A DNA stretch of 64,000 nt from CAMYLY01 sp036397755 (GCA_036397755.1 DASWII010000005.1:1-64000), one strand, 5' to 3'. Positions 1 through 8,244 are shown, counted from the stretch's first letter. The notes: generated from the sequence alone by a model not told the origin. A program made the numbers and translations.

Positions 1-411
1 GCGATGGATCACCCCGTTGCGGTGTGCGTAGTCCAACGCGTCCGCCACCTCGGTCGCAATACGCACCGACTCGTCGATCGAGAGCTGCGTCTCGCGATCC
101 AGCTTGTTGCGCAGCGTCTCGCCCTCGATGTACGGCATCACGTAGAACAGGAACCCGTCGGCGGTGCCCGAATCGAACAGCGGCAGGATGTGAGGATGTT
201 GCAGCTGTGCGGTGGTCGTGATCTCCTGCACGAACCGTTCGGCCCCCAGCACCGCGGCCAGGTCCGGCTTCAAGACCTTGAGCGCGACTTTCCGCTTGTG
301 CTTGAGATCTTCGGCGAGGTAGACGGTGGCCATGCCGCCTTCGCCCAGGCGACGCTCGATCTGGTAGCGATCGGCCAGGGCGGAACTCAGCCGCTCGGTG
401 ACGGCCGTCAT
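1..411 (-). CDS. Serine/threonine protein kinase, N-terminal part (cut by window edge)
   Basis: Reading leftward from ATG at 411 the product begins MTAVTERLSSALADRYQIER. It then shows a glycine-rich loop (GEGGMATVYLA, about residues 23-33), the VALKVL lysine of kinase subdomain II, a PHILPLFDSG stretch and a hinge-like YVMPYIEGETL. The sequence stops inside the catalytic loop after VIHR, so the HRD aspartate lies beyond the window. This is the Hanks-type bacterial kinase family (PknB-like), which phosphorylates Ser/Thr. The C-terminal part, and any sensor or TPR region, is not visible. No partner gene is visible on the left side. Confidence 0.93.
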   Translation of the reverse strand, partial: MTAVTERLSSALADRYQIERRLGEGGMATVYLAEDLKHKRKVALKVLKPDLAAVLGAERFVQEITTTAQLQHPHILPLFDSGTADGFLFYVMPYIEGETLRNKLDRETQLSIDESVRIATEVADALDYAHRNGVIHR

Positions 412-971
412 GCCGGAAGGAGGTGGATGCTCGACATCCAGCACCCTTCGAATCGTCGGGAGGTACGGTGAGTCATGGCACGCAAAGTACCCTCGGTGGG
501 CAAACGGAGCGAGGGCGTTCCGTGGTTTCGGTCGTTTCTGTCAACCCACCCGCGCGCGGGGTCGCTTTCGCGAGAGACCGGCCGGCCGGCCGCCCTCCTG
601 GAAGACGTTCCGGGCGTGCTTGGTGATACTCGCCATCGGGGCCTGGCAGACGACGACCTCTCCGCGGGGGATGTCGGCTTGACGAGGGTCGGTCACTTCC
701 GAGCCTCTTCGGACTGGGGCATGTGGATGTTGTCATTCGGTTCTGCGGAGGAGACGGTTTTCGGGCGCGGATGTCCCAAAAACGACAGTCGATGCCCCTA
801 AAAGGGTCTTCCGGGAAATGAAATCCGCTGAAGATTGAGAGTGGCACCATCCTTCCACCTTGCTGGAGGTCACGTTGAGGTGCATGAGCCTCGCCTCGGC
901 GGAGGGGGGAGGGTTGATGGCCTTGTAGAAAGCCGCCTTCATCGTGGTACGTCACGCGTTTTTCTGGTGAT
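412..971. other. 560-bp stretch without a convincing gene
   Basis: This stretch separates the leftward kinase gene from the rightward toxin gene. Longer open frames here have low-complexity Arg/Pro-rich products and no recognisable domain. The only candidate I consider is a small leftward frame at 541-696, listed separately. The 5' end of the region should hold the kinase promoter, but I see no clear -35/-10 pair. Confidence 0.5.
541..696 (-). CDS. Possible small protein of 51 aa, unknown function
   Basis: The GTG start at 696 follows a GAGG element about 7 bp upstream. The product is 51 aa, with a plausible globular core (GEVVVCQAPMASITKHARNV) and a basic Gly/Arg/Pro-rich tail. I do not recognise the family. 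The frame could equally be the remnant of a longer gene or chance in GC-rich DNA. The only support is composition and a possible ribosome binding site. Confidence 0.25.
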   Translation of the reverse strand: MTDPRQADIPRGEVVVCQAPMASITKHARNVFQEGGRPAGLSRKRPRARVG

Positions 972-1385
972 GTGCCGCAGCGCTGGTCGCAAATATTCTT
1001 CGAGCACCTCCTTGTCCGGTATGGTACTCTGTACTATAGTGATGTTGAGTCCCCGAGATTCTGCGAGATCGTCCGTCTTCCGACTTTCGAACGCGGCGCT
1101 CGAGGTCTCCTGTCGGACGATGATCAGCGCGAGCTGGACAACGTCCTGGCAGCCGATCCGCGCATAGGAGCAGTGATTCGTGACACCGGAGGGGTTCGCA
1201 AACTGCGGATCACGCTCGCCGGTCGGGGCAAGCGTGGGGGAGCGCGGGCGCTCCATTACTACCGTGGGTCCCGCGAGCGAGTCTACCTGATTGCGGTCTA
1301 TCCGAAGAACGTGAAGATCAGCCCCACCGGCGCTGAGAAGATCGAGATGCGCAAGCTGACCGCAATGCTGGAGGCCGAGAGATGA
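972..1385 (+). CDS. HigB/RelE-type toxin of a type II toxin-antitoxin pair
   Basis: The product is 137 aa from GTG 972. From about residue 25 it matches the HigB2/RelE-like pattern: VESPRF, a GLLSDDDQRELDNVLAADP helix, GGVRKLRI, GRGKRGGARALHYY and YLIAVYPKN. Family members cleave mRNA on the ribosome. The core looks like a protein of about 110 aa, so the first 24 residues are extra. No ATG/GTG/TTG lies between GTG 972 and the core (only CTG at 1029), so the start is uncertain. The stop overlaps the next start by 4 bp (ATGA), and the helix-turn-helix protein behind it fits the usual toxin-first order of HigBA loci. Confidence 0.85.
   Translation: MPQRWSQIFFEHLLVRYGTLYYSDVESPRFCEIVRLPTFERGARGLLSDDDQRELDNVLAADPRIGAVIRDTGGVRKLRITLAGRGKRGGARALHYYRGSRERVYLIAVYPKNVKISPTGAEKIEMRKLTAMLEAER
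1012..1040 (+). promoter_or_regulatory. Possible promoter inside the 5' end of the toxin frame
   Basis: TTGTCC (1012-1017) and TATAGT (1035-1040) are separated by 17 bp, matching 4/6 and 5/6 of the sigma-70 consensus. Transcription would begin near 1047, downstream of the only conventional start codon of the toxin frame. This conflicts with the GTG 972 start. Either the hexamers are chance or the toxin uses an unusual start. Confidence 0.3.
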
Positions 1386-1732
1386 GCAAGAAGAAAAGCG
1401 TCGGCAGGGAGATCATCGAAGGTCTGCGTGAGGCGATCGCCTACGAGCGTGGCGAGCTGCCCGACGTTCGAGTCACGCGAGTGCCTCTCACCGCGCGATC
1501 GGCTCGCGTACGACCGGCGCCGCGGTACCGAGGCGCTCGGATCGCGAGGCTCAGGAGCCGCCTCAAACTCTCCCAGCCGGTCTTCGCCCAGGCACTCAAC
1601 GTGAGCCCCGAGACCATCCGCGCGTGGGAACAGGAGAAACGGGTCCCGGACGGTGCGGTGCTCCGCCTCCTACAGGTGGCTGAACGGCATCCGGAAGTGA
1701 TACTCGAGCATATTGGGCGGCGGACGGCATAG
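1382..1732 (+). CDS. HigA-type antitoxin, XRE-family helix-turn-helix
   Basis: The product is 116 aa, starting in a 4-bp overlap with the toxin. The N-terminal part (about 1-50) is basic and probably binds the toxin. Residues about 52-110 form an XRE helix-turn-helix: RIARLRSRLKLSQPVFAQAL, then NVSPETIRAWEQEKRVPDG with the recognition helix, then LLQVAERHPEVILEHI. Antitoxins of this type neutralise the RelE-like toxin and repress their own operon. Order, overlap and domain pairing make the assignment firm, but the exact subfamily (HigA2 or other) is not settled. Confidence 0.88.
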   Translation: MSKKKSVGREIIEGLREAIAYERGELPDVRVTRVPLTARSARVRPAPRYRGARIARLRSRLKLSQPVFAQALNVSPETIRAWEQEKRVPDGAVLRLLQVAERHPEVILEHIGRRTA

Positions 1733-1956
1733 CAGCATGCCCGCGGGATCGAATGGCGCGCGGCGCCATCGTCGGGCACGACTCTCTATGCCACCGAGCG
1801 CATTCCCGACGGCGGTCAGTCCGGAAGCTGGGCCCAGCTGAGACCCGCACATGAGATTCGTCGGCGAATGGTGGGCAGGTGACGGCACGAACACGAGGTA
1901 CCGGCCAGGCGAAAGCGTGTTGCAGGAGTGACGCCCTCACCTGACCGGCACACTAC

Positions 1957-1972
1957 GCCGCCACAAGGCGGC
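1957..1972. terminator. Small GC hairpin between convergent genes
   Basis: GCCGCC-ACAA-GGCGGC is a perfect 6-bp stem with a 4-nt loop, 18 bp beyond the stop of the leftward doxX gene and after higA. No U-tract follows in either direction, so terminator function is only possible. Confidence 0.35.
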
Positions 1973-1990
1973 AATATCCCCGTGACGCGA

Positions 1991-2449
1991 CTACGAACTC
2001 GCCGGTTCACCCTCCGCGGTTCCGCCCCCGCGAATCACTGGGCCGAGCGACCAGGCACCCGAGCCCGACAGGGCCAGACACACGAGGCCGCTCACCAAGG
2101 CGATGTGGTATTCGAACCCGTACGCCAGAGGTGCGTTGGGGACCGCGATGATGAAGAACCCCTGGCCGAGGTGGAAGGCCAGCACCGCCGCGACCATCTC
2201 CGCGGCCAAGAGTGCCGCCGCCACCCGCGCAAGCACTCCCAGGATCAATGCCAATCCTCCCAGCAACTCGAGGATGGTGAGCAGCCAGAGCAACACCTCC
2301 GGCACGGACCACCCGATCATCACGAACATCTCCCGGATAAACGACTCTTGCCCCCCGACGGCGTTCGTCCATCCGTGGAGAAAGAAGATGCACCCGAGCC
2401 CGACTCGGAGGACGAATGTCCCGACTTCCGGTTTGTTCCATCTCGACAT
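1991..2449 (-). CDS. DoxX family membrane protein
   Basis: The product is 152 aa from ATG 2449, with GGAGG about 10 bp upstream. It has about four transmembrane helices. The typical DoxX start is visible (GTFVLRVGLGCIFFLHGWTNAVGG), followed by LLWLLTILELLGGLALILGV, a helix with AAEMVAAVLAFHLG, and a last helix HIALVSGLVCLALSGSGAWSLG. DoxX proteins are small inner-membrane proteins linked to oxidative or thiol stress and to quinone-dependent oxidases; the biochemical role of this one is unknown. It lies downstream of two cytochrome c genes and a porin on the same strand, probably as the last gene of that group. Confidence 0.85.
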   Translation of the reverse strand: MSRWNKPEVGTFVLRVGLGCIFFLHGWTNAVGGQESFIREMFVMIGWSVPEVLLWLLTILELLGGLALILGVLARVAAALLAAEMVAAVLAFHLGQGFFIIAVPNAPLAYGFEYHIALVSGLVCLALSGSGAWSLGPVIRGGGTAEGEPASS

Positions 2450-2501
2450 GGTGACAGCCTCCAGACGGGGTCCGCTCTCGGTCGGCCCCTCTACCGTGCG
2501 G

Positions 2502-2933
2502 TTACCCTCCTGCAAGACTGCGGACGTAGGCGGCGAGCGCCCGCAGCTCCTCCGGTTGGAGCAGCGAACCAAAGGCAGGCATCGTGCGCCGGCCGTTGGC
2601 GATCACATCCAGCAGCTCTTCGTCGGACAATTGGCCCACTCCTTCTGCCTTGGTGAGATCGGCCGGCCGTGGATTCAGAAAGGCGGCTGCCGCTCCGTCA
2701 CCCTTGCCCCTCTTGCCGTGACAAGACGCACACAACCGTCGATACGCCTCCGCGGAATCGCTTGGCGCCGCGCACAGGTCAGCGCAGGGTTCCCCACTCC
2801 ACGCGATGTCGCCCGGCGCCGTGCGTGTACCCGCAATGTCATTCGTCACACCGGTCGCGGCGCCCTGGATCACGAACAGCAACGCCACCACAGGCAGCAC
2901 GCCAGAGATGTGGGTCCACTGAGATCCGTTCAT
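2502..2933 (-). CDS. Exported monoheme c-type cytochrome
   Basis: The product is 143 aa. It has an N-terminal hydrophobic segment (about 10-28), followed by a mature domain with one CXXCH heme site (CASCH, about residue 68). The region after it is typical of cytochrome c class I, cbb3-subunit-III style (GKRGKGDGAAAAFLNPRPADLT). The distal Met is probably in RRTMPAFGSLL. It should carry electrons in the periplasm. It is flanked by DoxX and a second cytochrome, suggesting a small electron-transfer module; the electron acceptor is unknown. Confidence 0.9.
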   Translation of the reverse strand: MNGSQWTHISGVLPVVALLFVIQGAATGVTNDIAGTRTAPGDIAWSGEPCADLCAAPSDSAEAYRRLCASCHGKRGKGDGAAAAFLNPRPADLTKAEGVGQLSDEELLDVIANGRRTMPAFGSLLQPEELRALAAYVRSLAGG

Positions 2934-3109
2934 GCGTCGATCCCTGTAGCCAAGGTCATGCCCACGAAGTCCCCGGGGGGAGGTGACTCAGCAGCGGCGC
3001 GGTGGGGATCACCCGAACTCGCCAGCTGGCACGGTGCGCGAACTCATCGGCGCCTCGGGACTGGTGCGCTGCGGGTGCCAACACCAGCCCCGAGACGTCG
3101 GCCGGCATC

Positions 3110-3538
3110 CTATGGATGCCGGCGGGACGCGAGCGCCTTCATGTAGCGAACAACGGCGCCCTGTTGGGCCCCCGGGTTCTGCGCCCGAGCCCCGGTGGTG
3201 TCTGCGGCGCCTCCGACCGGCGTGACGTCTGCCTCGGCAACGACGGTCGCGGCCGCGCCGGGTTCACTCGCGGCGACCCGTTTCGCCGCACTTTGGAGGA
3301 ACTCGAGGATCGCGTTTGCTTCATTGTCAGTCATGCGAGCGTAGATCTGCATCTGCGCCACGATCGTCGCCCACGCGTCCGCGGTGTAGCGGTTGGCCGG
3401 CTGCGGGCGGTGGCACCGTCCACACGTCTGTGACCAGATCTCCACACCCGATCGCTGCGCAGCCGCAGGAGCCGTGGATGCCGCAAGGGCCACCGCGACG
3501 AGGCCAGCCGGGACGAGAATTTTCGACAAGCGATACAT
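3110..3538 (-). CDS. Exported c-type cytochrome, monoheme
   Basis: The start is ATG 3538, chosen because it opens a clear signal peptide (MYRLSKILVPAGLVAVALAA, then STAPAAAQ). The mature protein of about 115 aa has a single CGRCH heme site near residue 43, then an alpha-helical domain (DAWATIVAQMQIYARMTDNEANAILEFLQ) and an Ala/Thr/Gly-rich, low-complexity C-terminus. The stop of the upstream gene is not overlapped: the porin ends at 3549, only 10 bp away, so the two are probably cotranscribed. The C-terminal tail has no recognised function. Confidence 0.88.
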   Translation of the reverse strand: MYRLSKILVPAGLVAVALAASTAPAAAQRSGVEIWSQTCGRCHRPQPANRYTADAWATIVAQMQIYARMTDNEANAILEFLQSAAKRVAASEPGAAATVVAEADVTPVGGAADTTGARAQNPGAQQGAVVRYMKALASRRHP

Positions 3539-3548
3539 GGTCGGCCTC

Positions 3549-4589
3549 CTAGAACGCGACGTTGAATTGCGTGACGAGATTGTTGTTGTCAGTCTTGAAC
3601 CCGTCCTTCTCATTATTGAGGTGGAAGGCCAGTCGAACGGACGAGTTGGCGGACACGTAGTAGTTGATGCCAACGGAAATCCGATTCTGGTCCTGTGCGT
3701 CCGTCGGCATGTCGCGGAGGCTGAACCGGACCACGGGTTCGAAACGCCCCTGAATCACGTACGCGACTTGCGCATAGCCACCCTTCTTGGAGAGGTTGCC
3801 CCCCGTCGCTTCCTGGCTCGCCAGCACGCCCTCGGCCCGGACTTCCAGCCCTCCCTGCATGAACGCGGCATCGACACCGAACATCTTGAGCGAGAGATTG
3901 TTGGCGGGGTCGTCAAGGTAGTTCCCGATGTACGCCGACGCGCCAATGTCGAATCCCTGAGGCGCCATCTCGAGCCCGAGGCGACCGCCGAACGCCTTGT
4001 TGTCGTCCCGTCCACCGGCACTCAAGCGCTCACGATCGTTGTCCCGCATGTCTCGGATGTTGCCGCCATCATCCCCGAGCAAGCCGTTGACAACGAAGGC
4101 ATCGAGCGTGACGCGCCCGCCACTCTCCCCAAGCGGAAGCGCTCCCGTGACCCACAGGCCAACATCGCTATAGGTCTGCGGGAGGATGTTGCTAAACCCA
4201 TGGGGCCGATCGGGCATCTTGTTGATCCACGTCGGATGCAGATCCTTGTTGAAGCGCCCAAACGGCACGATGAATTTGCCCGCCGAGATCGTGACATTCT
4301 TGAGGCCCGTGTACGAAAGAAAGCCGTACTCGAACGCTATCTCTTCACCCGCGTGCTCGTATTCGATTTCGGCGGCGACGAAGAGATTGTCCACCAGGCT
4401 CCCGGCGGTTTTGAGGTTGAAGTGGTGATTGTCGAAGTACAGCTGCGAGTCATCGGACCCCACCCCGGCGAGGTAGGCCTCGAAATCGGCATACCCGAAG
4501 ACTTTGAGCCCCTGACCCATCGCCAGTCCGGGAACACCCAGCACCGCCATGAGCAGAACGGTGCACCGCAACATCCATGGCACCCGCAT
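3549..4589 (-). CDS. Outer-membrane beta-barrel porin (phosphate-selective porin O/P-like)
   Basis: The product is 346 aa. It has a signal peptide (residues 1-25, ending GLAMGQ) and then alternating aromatic/polar strands typical of a barrel (VFGYADFEAYLAG, QLYFDNHHFNLKTAG, EFAFEYGFLSYTG-like segments). It ends in phenylalanine, as outer-membrane barrels do. The start is preceded by GGAGGTGATCC. The 'GKFIVPFGRFNKDLHP' stretch is common in OprO/OprP-type and related barrels. Substrate specificity cannot be read. It is first in a leftward group with two cytochromes and DoxX, divergent from a two-component system that may control it. Confidence 0.82.
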   Translation of the reverse strand: MRVPWMLRCTVLLMAVLGVPGLAMGQGLKVFGYADFEAYLAGVGSDDSQLYFDNHHFNLKTAGSLVDNLFVAAEIEYEHAGEEIAFEYGFLSYTGLKNVTISAGKFIVPFGRFNKDLHPTWINKMPDRPHGFSNILPQTYSDVGLWVTGALPLGESGGRVTLDAFVVNGLLGDDGGNIRDMRDNDRERLSAGGRDDNKAFGGRLGLEMAPQGFDIGASAYIGNYLDDPANNLSLKMFGVDAAFMQGGLEVRAEGVLASQEATGGNLSKKGGYAQVAYVIQGRFEPVVRFSLRDMPTDAQDQNRISVGINYYVSANSSVRLAFHLNNEKDGFKTDNNNLVTQFNVAF

Positions 4590-4971
4590 GGATCACCTCC
4601 GTTTACAAGAGAGTTGCCTCGGCGATAGCCCCACCGATCTCGCCGTTCCTCCAGCACTCCGATTACAACGTTCATGCCGAGCGGCCAACATCGCCGTAAC
4701 AGTTTAACTGTCAACGAGTTACGTCATGAATTGGTCAAACGAGCGAGACCACGGAGTGGGGGATTTCCCCCAAGAAGCCGTCATGCTCCATGGTGCATAT
4801 GACCCATGATCATGCCTGCCGGACCTCCGGGTCGACGGCTCCTGTTGACGTGATGGGGCATATGCCACAACGTGTGGCACCTCCAAGCGTACTGCTCGGG
4901 ATGATGATCCCCCAGGGAGCCGACTCCCGAGTGACGATCCGGACTTGCTGCCCGGAGAAAGAAGGGCCCAG
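4590..4971. promoter_or_regulatory. Divergent regulatory region with several perfect palindromes
   Basis: This 382-bp region lies between the porin group (leftward) and the sensor kinase (rightward). It contains ACAGTT-T-AACTGT (4699-4711), TGGGGGA-TT-TCCCCCA (4757-4772), two GCATATG elements 63 bp apart (4795-4801 and 4858-4864) and TGCCACA-ACG-TGTGGCA (4863-4879). The last is a 17-bp perfect inverted repeat about 93 bp upstream of the kinase start. These look like operator or enhancer sites, possibly for the NtrC-like regulator encoded nearby. No convincing sigma-54 -24/-12 element was found. Confidence 0.55.
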
Positions 4972-6807
4972 ATGAGTATTCGAACGCGTCTGCGCGAGAG
5001 CCTGGCTCCTCGACTCGGCGCCCTGGCGGGCCCACTTGGGCGCCGACTTCTCCTGGTCCTGCTCCTCCTGTCGCTGCTCCCCCTGGCCGCGTCCAACGCC
5101 CTTGGGTATCTGCGGAGCACCGTGATCATTCACGACTTGATCGACAGGTATCTGCACGGCATCGCGGAAGTGCAGATGCTCCACGTCGGCGAACAGCTGG
5201 AACGCTACGAGGCCTTTCTCCAACAGGTGGCGCGGGACGGACGCTGGAGTGCCGGCCTCGGTCTCACGAACTCGGACCAGAGTGACCCGTACCTCGACGA
5301 GTTGCTCAGCCATATGCCGGGGTTCGAGGCGCTCTACCTCTTCACCCCATCCGGTCACCCGGTGATCTCGGCCCCGTTGCCGCCGGCCGACATCGAACTG
5401 TGGCTCGGTCCCCCGTTGCGCGAGCCGGCGGCACCCGTGGAAGTCGTGCGCGACGCGACCCCACCACACGTGCCTCGGCTGCGTCTGTCCGCGCCTGTCG
5501 TCCAGGCGTCGTCCGGCGCGCCCCGTGCATTTCTCGGGGGACAAGTCAACGTGATGGGCGCCGAGGGATTCCTGAAGATCCCGCCCCACGTTGCCCGGAG
5601 TGTGGAGAGCTTCATCATCGACGAGGCGGGTGTGCCGATCTTCGTATCTCACCCGCACGGGGTGGTGGACTTCAGCATCCCCCTCGCCTCCCCCCTTGTC
5701 ACTGCCGCGCCCGGGGAACATGCCACGTATGCCGACCGACAGGGCGTCGAGGTGCTCGGGACAAGCACCTCCGTTCCCGGATACCAGTGGCGGCTCATCA
5801 CGGAAGTACCGGTCTCCGACGCCCTTCTCGAACTGCGCGAACTCAGACGGGTCTCGCTGGCGCTCACCGCGGTACTCGCCGTCGTGATCATCGTCCTGGC
5901 GCTCGCAATCGCCGGACGCGTCGTGGCCCCGGTGCGCCGCCTGGTTGGCGCGACGAGGCGGCTGGCTTCCGGTGACCTTGGCACGCGCGTGCGCATCGTG
6001 GATCGGAATGAGATCGGCGAGCTCGGCTCGGCGTTCAACGACATGGCGGCTGAGCTCGCCCGGACATCCGCGCGAGTGGCCGAGATGCATGAGCAGGAGA
6101 TTCGCCGGGCCGGGCAGCTGGCGACCGTCGGCGAGCTGGCGGCAGGGGTTGCCCACGAGATCAAGAATCCCATCGCGGGGATCTCGGGGGGGATCGATCT
6201 GGTGATGCGGTACACGCGGGAAGACTCGAAGCTCACACTGATCGTGGAGGAGATGAGACGCCAGATCGCCCGGGTCCACGTGGCGGTGAGCGATCTGCTG
6301 GCCTATGCACGTCCCGCGCAACTGAAACTCGCAACCGCCGATCCCAACGAGTCGGTCCGGCGGGCGGTCACGCTGGTTCGACCCACCGCGGATCGCGTCG
6401 GCGTGAACGTCGAGATGGGCCTCGCAACCCTGCCGCCCGTGCGCGCCGACACGGAGATGTTGGAGCAGGCGGTGGTCAATCTCATCGTCAATGCCGTGCA
6501 AGCCTGCGAGCAGGGTGGCACCGTGCGCGTGACGACTGTGCCGACGGCGACCGGGATCAAGATTCGGGTGAGCGACGATGGACGGGGCATGGCGCCCGAA
6601 GAGCTGGAGAGCGTGTTCAAGCCGTTCTACACGACCAAGCACCAGGGTACGGGCCTCGGATTGTCCATCACTCGGAGCATCGTGCACCGCCACCTGGGCG
6701 AGGTCTCGGTGCGGAGTGATCCTGCTCGCGGGTCCACCTTCACGATCGCGTTACCGCGGCATCCCGAAGCCGCGACGGCGGCTTATCACGCGGGGGGCAC
6801 GCCGTGA
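4972..6807 (+). CDS. Membrane sensor histidine kinase (HAMP-HisKA-HATPase)
   Basis: The product is 611 aa from ATG 4972. It has a first transmembrane helix (about 23-47), an extracytoplasmic sensing domain of about 240 aa (dCache-like by position), a second helix (about 293-316) and a HAMP linker (VRRLVGATRRLASGDLG). The H-box ELAAGVAHEIKNP follows with phospho-acceptor His395. The N-box NLIVNAVQ, the G1 box DDGRGMAPEE and GTGLGLSITRSIV complete a HATPase_c domain. The kinase core is of the NtrB type. Its stop overlaps the response regulator start by 4 bp, so they form a cognate pair. The ligand is unknown; divergence from the porin/cytochrome group suggests an envelope or redox signal. Confidence 0.93.
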   Translation: MSIRTRLRESLAPRLGALAGPLGRRLLLVLLLLSLLPLAASNALGYLRSTVIIHDLIDRYLHGIAEVQMLHVGEQLERYEAFLQQVARDGRWSAGLGLTNSDQSDPYLDELLSHMPGFEALYLFTPSGHPVISAPLPPADIELWLGPPLREPAAPVEVVRDATPPHVPRLRLSAPVVQASSGAPRAFLGGQVNVMGAEGFLKIPPHVARSVESFIIDEAGVPIFVSHPHGVVDFSIPLASPLVTAAPGEHATYADRQGVEVLGTSTSVPGYQWRLITEVPVSDALLELRELRRVSLALTAVLAVVIIVLALAIAGRVVAPVRRLVGATRRLASGDLGTRVRIVDRNEIGELGSAFNDMAAELARTSARVAEMHEQEIRRAGQLATVGELAAGVAHEIKNPIAGISGGIDLVMRYTREDSKLTLIVEEMRRQIARVHVAVSDLLAYARPAQLKLATADPNESVRRAVTLVRPTADRVGVNVEMGLATLPPVRADTEMLEQAVVNLIVNAVQACEQGGTVRVTTVPTATGIKIRVSDDGRGMAPEELESVFKPFYTTKHQGTGLGLSITRSIVHRHLGEVSVRSDPARGSTFTIALPRHPEAATAAYHAGGTP

Positions 6808-8183
6808 GCGCGCTTCGCGTCTACGTGTGCGACGACGAGCTGCTGATTCGCCTATGGCTGGTCGAACATCTCGGAGATGAAGGGTACGACGTGGAGGGCT
6901 TCGAGAGTGGAGGGGCACTGCTCGAGGCGCACGCCCGAACACCCGCCGATCTGATCCTGCTCGACCTGAAACTCCCGGACGGATCGGGACTGGACTTTCT
7001 GCGGCGGGTGAAGCAGCAGGATCAGGCGGTGCCGGTCATCATGATCACGGCGTACGGCGAAGTGGAGACGGCGGTGGCAGCCGTACGCTCCGGCGCGCAT
7101 CACTTTCTCGAAAAGCCCGTCAATCTCCCCGAGCTTGTCTTGCTCGTCGAGCAGGCGTTACGGACCCGCAGGATGACCACCGAGCTCGAGCGGTACCGGG
7201 ACAGGAATCAGTGGCAGTTCGCCGGCGTCGCGTTGGTCGGTCGGTCGGCGGCCATTCGTCGGGCCGCGGAACTCATCACCCGCATCGCGGATCGCGGAAA
7301 CCCGTCGACCGTCTTGATCTCCGGGGAAAGTGGAACGGGGAAGGACGTCGTGGCGCGCGCGATCCACGCCCACGGGCCGCGCCGCTCCATGCCGTTCGTC
7401 AACGTCAACTGCACCGCGCTTCCGGAGCACCTCGTGGAGAGCGAGTTGTTTGGACACGAAGCCGGCGCCTTCACGGATGCCAAGCAACCAAAGAGGGGTC
7501 TCCTCGAGTTGGCGGACGGCGGGACGATCTTCCTGGACGAGATCGGAGACATGACGAGGGCGGGTCAGGCGAAGCTGTTGCAGTTCCTCGAGACACATCA
7601 GATTCGGCGCGTGGGGGGCGTGCGCGATATTTCCGTGGACGCTCAGGTCCTCACGGCGACGAACCGGAATCTCGAGAAGGCGGTGGCGTCCGGGGACTTT
7701 CGCGAAGATCTCTTCTATCGCCTCAACGTAATTCCCATTCGGTTGCCCCCACTGTGCGAGCGACCCGAGGACATCACGCCGCTCTCCATGCATTTCGTCG
7801 AATCCCTGTGCCGCGAGATGGCCCTCCCGGCACGCGCGCTTTCGGCCGAAGTCCTGGAGGTGCTCGAGGCGTACACGTGGCCCGGCAACGCGCGCGAGTT
7901 ACGGAACGTCCTCGAGCGGCTGCTGCTGCTGCATGATGACGCGACGATCAGGGTGGCGCATCTTCCTCGCGAGATCCGCCACGCGGGCGAAGGCACGGAG
8001 CGCGGGTTCGTGCTCCCCGCGGAGGGTGTGGAACTCGGCGAACTCGAACGACAACTCATCGTTCAGGCGCTCGAACGCGCGCGGGGCAACAAGAGCATGG
8101 CGGCGCGCCTGCTCGGGATCTCTCGTGACACCCTGCGGTACCGTCTCGAGAAGCACGGCTTGGGGCCCGACGTGTTGCACTGA
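6804..8183 (+). CDS. NtrC-family response regulator (REC-AAA+-HTH), GAFTDA variant
   Basis: The product is 459 aa. The receiver domain (1-120) has acidic Asp10/Asp11, phospho-acceptor Asp54 (LILLDLKLPDG) and a conserved Lys in EKPVNLPEL. The AAA+ domain has Walker A GESGTGKD (about 172-179), ESELFGHEAGAFTDA, Walker B GGTIFLDEIGDM and a second region of homology ending WPGNARELRN. A Fis-like helix-turn-helix lies at the C-terminus (NKSMAARLLGISRDTLRYRLEKHGL). Such proteins activate sigma-54 promoters. The loop that contacts sigma-54 normally reads GAFTGA; here the fifth residue is Asp. Coupled translation with the sensor kinase upstream (GTGA overlap). Confidence 0.93.
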   Translation: MSALRVYVCDDELLIRLWLVEHLGDEGYDVEGFESGGALLEAHARTPADLILLDLKLPDGSGLDFLRRVKQQDQAVPVIMITAYGEVETAVAAVRSGAHHFLEKPVNLPELVLLVEQALRTRRMTTELERYRDRNQWQFAGVALVGRSAAIRRAAELITRIADRGNPSTVLISGESGTGKDVVARAIHAHGPRRSMPFVNVNCTALPEHLVESELFGHEAGAFTDAKQPKRGLLELADGGTIFLDEIGDMTRAGQAKLLQFLETHQIRRVGGVRDISVDAQVLTATNRNLEKAVASGDFREDLFYRLNVIPIRLPPLCERPEDITPLSMHFVESLCREMALPARALSAEVLEVLEAYTWPGNARELRNVLERLLLLHDDATIRVAHLPREIRHAGEGTERGFVLPAEGVELGELERQLIVQALERARGNKSMAARLLGISRDTLRYRLEKHGLGPDVLH

Positions 8184-8244
8184 TCATCGGCGACGAGCCG
8201 AGACGTAGCTCCGGACCGGATTCCGCGCCGCCCCGCCCCCGGGA

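Noticed and set aside
473..955. 160-codon minus-strand frame
   Set aside because: The product is Pro/Arg/Ser-rich without hydrophobic periodicity or recognisable domain. The overlapping 541-696 frame is a better, still weak, candidate.
4873..4890. TGGCAC as a sigma-54 -24 element upstream of the sensor kinase
   Set aside because: The GC of a -12 element is not found at the required distance (it is one base off, with no TTGC). TGGCA is better explained as half of the palindrome at 4863-4879.
4810..6693. A 627-codon open frame on the minus strand across the sensor kinase gene
   Set aside because: It is antisense to a kinase with complete motifs, its product is low in order and has no domain, and long antisense frames are normal in DNA this GC-rich. 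The same holds for long frames opposite gatE, the DUF4175 gene and the permeases.
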